5,899 bases of DNA from Chloroflexota bacterium (GTDB lineage Bacteria > Chloroflexota > Limnocylindria > Limnocylindrales > CSP1-4). Below, one piece after another: positions 4,041 through 5,899 of the stretch. Each line of letters begins with the position of its first letter. The stretch's first letter is position 1. The DNA lies in contig JAOUEG010000128.1 of assembly GCA_029858845.1 (NCBI GenBank), forward strand, positions 1-5,899, written 5' to 3'. A model generated the notes under the pieces. The model saw only the letters and a list, made by a program, of their open reading frames with translations. It was not told the DNA's origin and ran no database searches. The position numbers and the translations under genes are program-made.

Positions 4041-5899
4041 TCAGTGGCAGGACTCGCTGCCGACGTCCGCCAGGGCACCCGCCACCGTGGGGATGAACTG
4101 CCAGGAGTAGCCGGTTGCGTGGAGCGTGAACTGTTGCACGCCGAACGAGGCATTCGTTCGGAGCTCGCTGGCCGGGTGCGTCGAGCCGATTGAGGCAAGT
4201 TGCGTCCCGCCCGTGCCGACGATGAACTGCCGGATCCCGGTCGCGCTCTGGGTGCCGGTCGGCGTCATCCTCGCCAGCCGCTCGTACAGGTGGCTGTCGC
4301 CGCTCACGTAGAACTCTGCCCCCGCGTCCTGGAGCGCCTGCCACAGCGGGAGAACGCTGCTGGTCCCGCCGCTCGAGGCGAACCGAGGGTCGTGCCCGAT
4401 GGATCCGATACAGGCCGAGGGGTGCGCGGCCAGGTCCTGTCGCAGCCATGTCTCCTGGGGTGACCCTACGCCGCATCCGCCGATCTCCGCGCAGTTCGTG
4501 TTCAGCATGACGATGTGCCACGACCCGAGATCGAAGCTGTAGTAACCCTTCGCGGGATCCCCGGCTCGTGCACCGAAGTAGTCGAAGTACGGCGTCGCGT
4601 TGTTCGTCCCGTACTCATGGTTGCCGGGAACCGCCCAGGTCCTGGCCTTGTGGCGCCCCCACGTCGGGTCGTAGCAGTCGGCGAACTCGGCGGCTGTGCC
4701 GTTGTCGTACACGGTATCGCCAGCGGCGAACACCGTACCCGCGATGCCGTCGAGCAGGTTCGCCGTCGCCTCATCACCCGAACTGCTGCAATCGCCGATG
4801 TCGCCGGCGCCGACCAGGACGGGATCCCCCGGCGAAGATGCGGGCGGGGCCCCAACAGTGATGAGGCTGGACTTCGTGAGGGTGTCGGACCCGCCGGCGT
4901 TGGTCACGCGCAGTGTCACGGAGTACGTTCCCGGCGAGGTGTAGGCGAGGTAGGGCGATCGTCGCGTCGAGTCGACGATCCCGTCGCCGTCGATGTCCCA
5001 CTCCCAGGTCGCCGGGTTCCCGGTGGATGCATCCCGGAACCCGACCATCAGGGGCGCCTGGCCGGTCGTGATCGTGGTGGTGAAGTCGGCCGTCGGCGGC
5101 GTGACCGAGCCGTTGACGGTGACGATGAGCTGCGGCGCATTGCTCGTCTCACGCGTGCTCCAGTAGATGCTGTTGGAGCTGGCGTTCGCCATGCCGAAAC
5201 TGATGATCCCGAGCCCGGTGACCGCACTGGTCACGTCGAAATCTCGCCATTCGTTATCGCCGACCGAACCTCCCCCGCCGATGATCGGTAGGCCGTCCAG
5301 TGGCGGGGCCGTGTTCCAGGTGATGCCCGACTCCGTCCAGGAATCGGACACCCGCCAGAGGGACCCGGCGTCCGGGCCTCCGTTCGTCGAATACAGCCGG
5401 AGGATCGCCCGCGTGACGGTGCCGTTGATGCCCTGGACGTCGAACTTCATGTAGCTGCGGTAGTCGATGCCCCCGGGGTCGTACCGAAGGCGCATCTCCG
5501 TACCGTCGCCCCAGTTCCGCGTCGGCTGGTCGTCCTTGATCTGGCTGTCGGCGATCGGGATGAACACCCCGTTCTCGGTCGGGCCGGGCTGGGCTGCCAC
5601 GACGATCAGGGCGGGCTGGACGAGGGTGTCGGCGCCGTTGGGACCGGTCACCGTCAGGGAGACAGAGTAGGTACCGGCCGCGACGTAGGTGAACACGGGA
5701 TGTTGGAGCGTTGAATCCACGACCCCGTCGTTCTGGAAGTCCCAGGCCCACGCCGTGGCTCCTCCGCTGGATTGATCGGTGAAGGCCACCTCCAAGGGGG
5801 CCGTGCCGGTTTCAGGCGTCGCAGTGAAGCCCGCGACGACGGGCGTCGGGGTCGGCGTGGGCGTCGGGGTCGGCGTGGGCGTCGGCGTCGGCGTGGGTG
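4041..5899 (-). CDS. Secreted multidomain metallophosphoesterase with PKD and DNRLRE domains (N-terminus cut by right edge)
   Basis: The frame is open from the right edge to a TGA at 4041-4043, giving 618 residues without the N-terminus. Numbering from the edge, the order is: Pro-Thr linker (1-19), PKD domain (about 20-101, with WAWDFQNDG and GTYSVSLTV), a DNRLRE/CBM96-like beta domain (about 109-261, with DSWTESGITWN), a second PKD domain (about 267-349, with WEWDIDGDG), and a calcineurin-like, purple-acid-phosphatase-type phosphoesterase (about 359-618). Metal motifs are GDIGD (365-369), GDTVYDNG (393-400), GNHEY (425-429), GHDP (501-504; His502) and GDSHLYER (533-540). The last is GHxHxYER in relatives, so its first His is Asp534 here. 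Pro-Thr linker and PKD modules imply export; the signal peptide must lie outside the window. A TTG at 5793-5795 is not the start, because homologous PKD sequence continues upstream. The natural substrate is unknown. The gene is convergent with, and probably unrelated to, the cysteine genes. Confidence 0.9.
   Translation of the reverse strand, partial: PTPTPTPTPTPTPTPTPTPVVAGFTATPETGTAPLEVAFTDQSSGGATAWAWDFQNDGVVDSTLQHPVFTYVAAGTYSVSLTVTGPNGADTLVQPALIVVAAQPGPTENGVFIPIADSQIKDDQPTRNWGDGTEMRLRYDPGGIDYRSYMKFDVQGINGTVTRAILRLYSTNGGPDAGSLWRVSDSWTESGITWNTAPPLDGLPIIGGGGSVGDNEWRDFDVTSAVTGLGIISFGMANASSNSIYWSTRETSNAPQLIVTVNGSVTPPTADFTTTITTGQAPLMVGFRDASTGNPATWEWDIDGDGIVDSTRRSPYLAYTSPGTYSVTLRVTNAGGSDTLTKSSLITVGAPPASSPGDPVLVGAGDIGDCSSSGDEATANLLDGIAGTVFAAGDTVYDNGTAAEFADCYDPTWGRHKARTWAVPGNHEYGTNNATPYFDYFGARAGDPAKGYYSFDLGSWHIVMLNTNCAEIGGCGVGSPQETWLRQDLAAHPSACIGSIGHDPRFASSGGTSSVLPLWQALQDAGAEFYVSGDSHLYERLARMTPTGTQSATGIRQFIVGTGGTQLASIGSTHPASELRTNASFGVQQFTLHATGYSWQFIPTVAGALADVGSESCH
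5845..5898. repeat. Three 18-bp tandem repeats encoding the Pro-Thr linker
   Basis: Copies at 5845-5862 and 5863-5880 are identical (GTCGGGGTCGGCGTGGGC on the plus strand). A third at 5881-5898 differs at two bases, and the array reaches the window edge. Each copy encodes three Pro-Thr pairs on the minus strand. Such low-complexity arrays change length by slippage and are also a common place for assembly breaks, which may explain why the sequence stops here if this is a contig end. Confidence 0.85.

Noticed and set aside
4515..5291. Plus-strand open frame of 258 codons inside the metallophosphoesterase gene
   Set aside because: The minus-strand frame here encodes clear PKD, DNRLRE-like and phosphoesterase motifs. 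The plus-strand translation is Arg/Gly/Val-rich with no family features.
5845..5899. Tandem repeat as a possible CRISPR array
   Set aside because: There are no spacers; the 18-bp units are contiguous and encode an in-frame Pro-Thr linker.

Overview
This is a GC-rich window holding a compact sulfur-metabolism locus between two unrelated genes that are each cut by a window edge. The most likely source is a Chloroflexota bacterium, for example the Limnocylindria/Ellin6529 type of soil and freshwater lineages. The reasons are the high GC content, a probably leaderless promoter, the O-phosphoserine (CysO/CysM) cysteine route and a long Pro-Thr linker in a secreted PKD protein. An actinomycete is the main alternative. 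This is inference from gene content; no 16S or other marker is present.

Layout. (1) Positions 1-690, minus strand: the N-terminal 230 codons of a protein I do not recognise. (2) 691-865: a divergent intergenic region with a perfect 12-bp inverted repeat (811-839) just upstream of a TATAGT -10 box, which would start a nearly leaderless message. (3) 866-1285, plus: sufU, for Fe-S cluster assembly or sulfur transfer. (4) 1286-1446: a leader with a ten-codon Cys-containing mini-ORF overlapping the sufU stop and a 9-bp hairpin with AGGAGGGG in its loop. (5) 1447-4013, plus: three tightly packed genes, a rhodanese-ThiF fusion (MoeZ-like activating and sulfurating enzyme), cysO (sulfur carrier ending in Gly-Gly) and cysM (O-phosphoserine-dependent cysteine synthase). 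(6) 4041-5899, minus: the C-terminal 618 residues of a secreted multidomain metallophosphoesterase (Pro-Thr linker, PKD, DNRLRE/CBM96-like, PKD, phosphatase), convergent with cysM.

How the genes work together. The ThiF domain adenylates the CysO C-terminus. The fused rhodanese domain, or an outside donor, supplies sulfur to make CysO thiocarboxylate. CysM then uses that carrier and O-phosphoserine to form CysO-cysteine. In Mycobacterium tuberculosis the JAMM protease Mec frees the cysteine; no Mec gene lies in this window. Cysteine is also the sulfur source for the SufS/SufU system, so the locus links cysteine synthesis to Fe-S assembly.

The most interesting signals are regulatory and structural. 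A perfect 10-bp hairpin in the last codons of cysO buries the cysM ribosome binding site, predicting translational coupling. CysM carries an obligate His/Asp-rich N-terminal extension. The leader before the cysteine genes has a two-Cys mini-ORF and two hairpins, suggestive of cysteine-responsive control. The metallophosphoesterase has Asp in place of the first His of its GHxH metal motif.
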